Assembly: GCA_934086355.1 (NCBI GenBank)
Contig: CAKOID010000011.1
Span: forward strand, 1-23,421
Direction of reading: 5' to 3'
DNA length: 23,421 nucleotides
Source: an uncultured Bacilli bacterium
GTDB taxonomy: Bacteria > Bacillota_I > Bacilli_A > RF39 > UBA660
Below the pieces are notes generated by a model, which saw only the letters and a program-made list of their open reading frames with translations, did not search any database and was not told the DNA's origin. Positions within the stretch are counted from its first letter, which is position 1; the number at the start of each line of letters is the position of its first letter. The position numbers and the translations under genes are program-made. Below, one piece after another: positions 22,506 to 23,421 of the stretch.

Positions 22506-23421
22506 AAATCATGAATCTATAGAAAATTTCAATATTTTTATCCTTATCAATTTCAATTTTATCAATTAATGTTTGTAAAAGTTCTCTAGTAGGCTTCTCT
22601 ATATCTACTAATTCTCTTATTCTTTCTTCATATTCTTCTAATTCTTTAGTTTTAATGCTTTCTTTTTTAGTACCTTTGTATTTTTCTAAATCTAATTGTG
22701 CCTTATTTAATAGACTTTCTGTTTCCTGAGATAATCTTTTATAAGTAACATCTGATATGTTACCTCTAAATTTATCTTCATATAACATATCAATTTTTGA
22801 GATATATTCTTTTATCTTATTTTCTAAATATCTTATCTTTTCTTTATTATCTTCCTTTTTACTATTTTTATCTGCTATCTCCTTTGATAACAATTTAGAA
22901 TCGATTTGTTTAATATAATTTTTACAAGTTGTTCTTACTACTTCGAGCAAAGCTTCTTCTAATTTATCATAAGGCATAAAATGTGGTTCACATAATCTTC
23001 TTCTTGGATATCTTGCATATTTATTACAATTAATAGTCCAATAATTATGATTTTTTCGGTAAGTAATTGTTAATGCATTTCCACATTCTTTACAAAATAG
23101 TAAATTTTCAAATAATCTTTTTTCTCTATTACTAACACTTACATTAATTCTTTTAACATTACCTTGTATTCTTTCAAAAGTTAGTTTATCAACTAAAGGT
23201 TCATGTGTTCCTGGAACTATGTCCCAATTACTTTTTGGAAGAGTTTTTTTCTTTTTAGATTTATAATTTACTTTAGTCTGTGTACTTTGAACCATATCAC
23301 CTGTATACATTCTATTTTTTAAAATCTTCTTAACTGATGATATAGTCCATTGTTCATTATATCTCATTTTAGAATTAGGATTTTTTCGTTTTAAACTACT
23401 AGGTGTTTTAATTTTATTATC
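22504..23421 (-). CDS. Large serine recombinase, C-terminal part (runs off the window)
   Basis: The frame stays open to the right edge (about 305 residues visible), so the gene is partial and the catalytic resolvase domain is outside. Visible parts are the end of the recombinase domain (WTISSVKKILKNRMYTGDMV, then HEPLVDKLTFERIQ), a zinc ribbon (FCKECGNAL, then two further Cys in the NCNKY and RRRLCEPHF segments), a long Lys/Glu-rich coiled coil (about residues 160-255 of the part starting at 23367), and a short beta end (IEIFYRFMI). Enzymes of this type integrate and excise phages and conjugative or mobilisable elements at att sites. This one presumably moved the element into the LysM amidase gene. 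Confidence 0.9.
   Translation of the reverse strand, partial: DNKIKTPSSLKRKNPNSKMRYNEQWTISSVKKILKNRMYTGDMVQSTQTKVNYKSKKKKTLPKSNWDIVPGTHEPLVDKLTFERIQGNVKRINVSVSNREKRLFENLLFCKECGNALTITYRKNHNYWTINCNKYARYPRRRLCEPHFMPYDKLEEALLEVVRTTCKNYIKQIDSKLLSKEIADKNSKKEDNKEKIRYLENKIKEYISKIDMLYEDKFRGNISDVTYKRLSQETESLLNKAQLDLEKYKGTKKESIKTKELEEYEERIRELVDIEKPTRELLQTLIDKIEIDKDKNIEIFYRFMI

Larger units (their letters stand above)
19775..23421. mobile_element. Integrated element of large-serine-recombinase type (one end visible)
   Basis: The left junction lies between 19774 and 19784, where amidase coding sequence gives way to element DNA a few bases past the LPO_1073-like stop codon. The visible part holds a three-gene cargo operon, a structured non-coding region and a serine recombinase gene that leaves the window. 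The other attachment site is not in view, so size and core duplication are unknown. Lack of inverted terminal repeats at the visible end cannot be judged. Confidence 0.75.

Noticed and set aside
1..23421. tRNA or rRNA genes
   Set aside because: No GC-richer cloverleaf-like segment with a TTCGA-type loop and no rRNA-like stretch was seen on either strand.

Overview
The window is a very AT-rich stretch of a Gram-positive, spore-forming Bacillota chromosome, probably a Bacilli- or Clostridia-type gut lineage (inference). It carries the forespore sigma factor SigG, a YlmC/YmxH sporulation protein, a T-box leader, a SipW-type signal peptidase, an LCP cell-wall ligase and several peptidoglycan hydrolases. 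Genes use the standard code, have clear Shine-Dalgarno sites, and nearly all lie on the minus strand. The LCP gene is the only supported plus-strand gene.

Layout, left to right (minus-strand transcription runs right to left). 97-5473: a tyrosine-type T-box leader, a HAD phosphatase, tyrS, two small unknown membrane proteins, then sigG, ylmC, lspA and an rluD-type pseudouridine synthase. The sigG-ylmC-lspA-rluD order is a shortened version of the Bacillus order. 5476-6261: a surface glucosaminidase with a Thr-tract stalk. 6274-8590: a secretion module made of a SipW-class substrate with a Thr-rich C-terminus, an unknown anchored protein and SipW. 8757-10835: an OmpR/PhoR-type two-component pair. 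10839-11619: yebC. 11630-14740: an operon of a ComEC-like metallo-beta-lactamase, a DUF3006 protein and an atypical amidase. 14732-17713: an unknown 270-residue protein, then the divergent LCP gene. 17712-18384: a small membrane protein. 18463-19773: the 3' remnant of an amidase carrying six LysM domains.

From about 19775 to the right edge an integrated element has cut that amidase gene. The visible part carries the C-terminal portion of a large serine recombinase (running off the window), a 0.5-kb non-coding region, and a tightly coupled three-gene operon: a class II Fic protein with an N-terminal HTH, a 55-residue membrane protein too short for routine ORF calling, and a 366-residue protein resembling the LPO_1073/Vpar_1526 family. 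The small protein ends with, and the large protein begins with, the same 20-residue Q-x-A-x-D-N-x-x-Q-x-Q motif. This is the arrangement expected of an amyloid-type (RHIM/BASS-like) signalling pair and is the best candidate here for an undescribed system.

The operon is driven by a consensus promoter whose spacer is filled by a palindromic operator, with a second copy upstream. The adjacent non-coding region holds eleven diverged imperfect palindromes, each exactly 27 nt, with varying but mostly self-complementary arms, followed by a plus-strand terminator. Its function is unknown.
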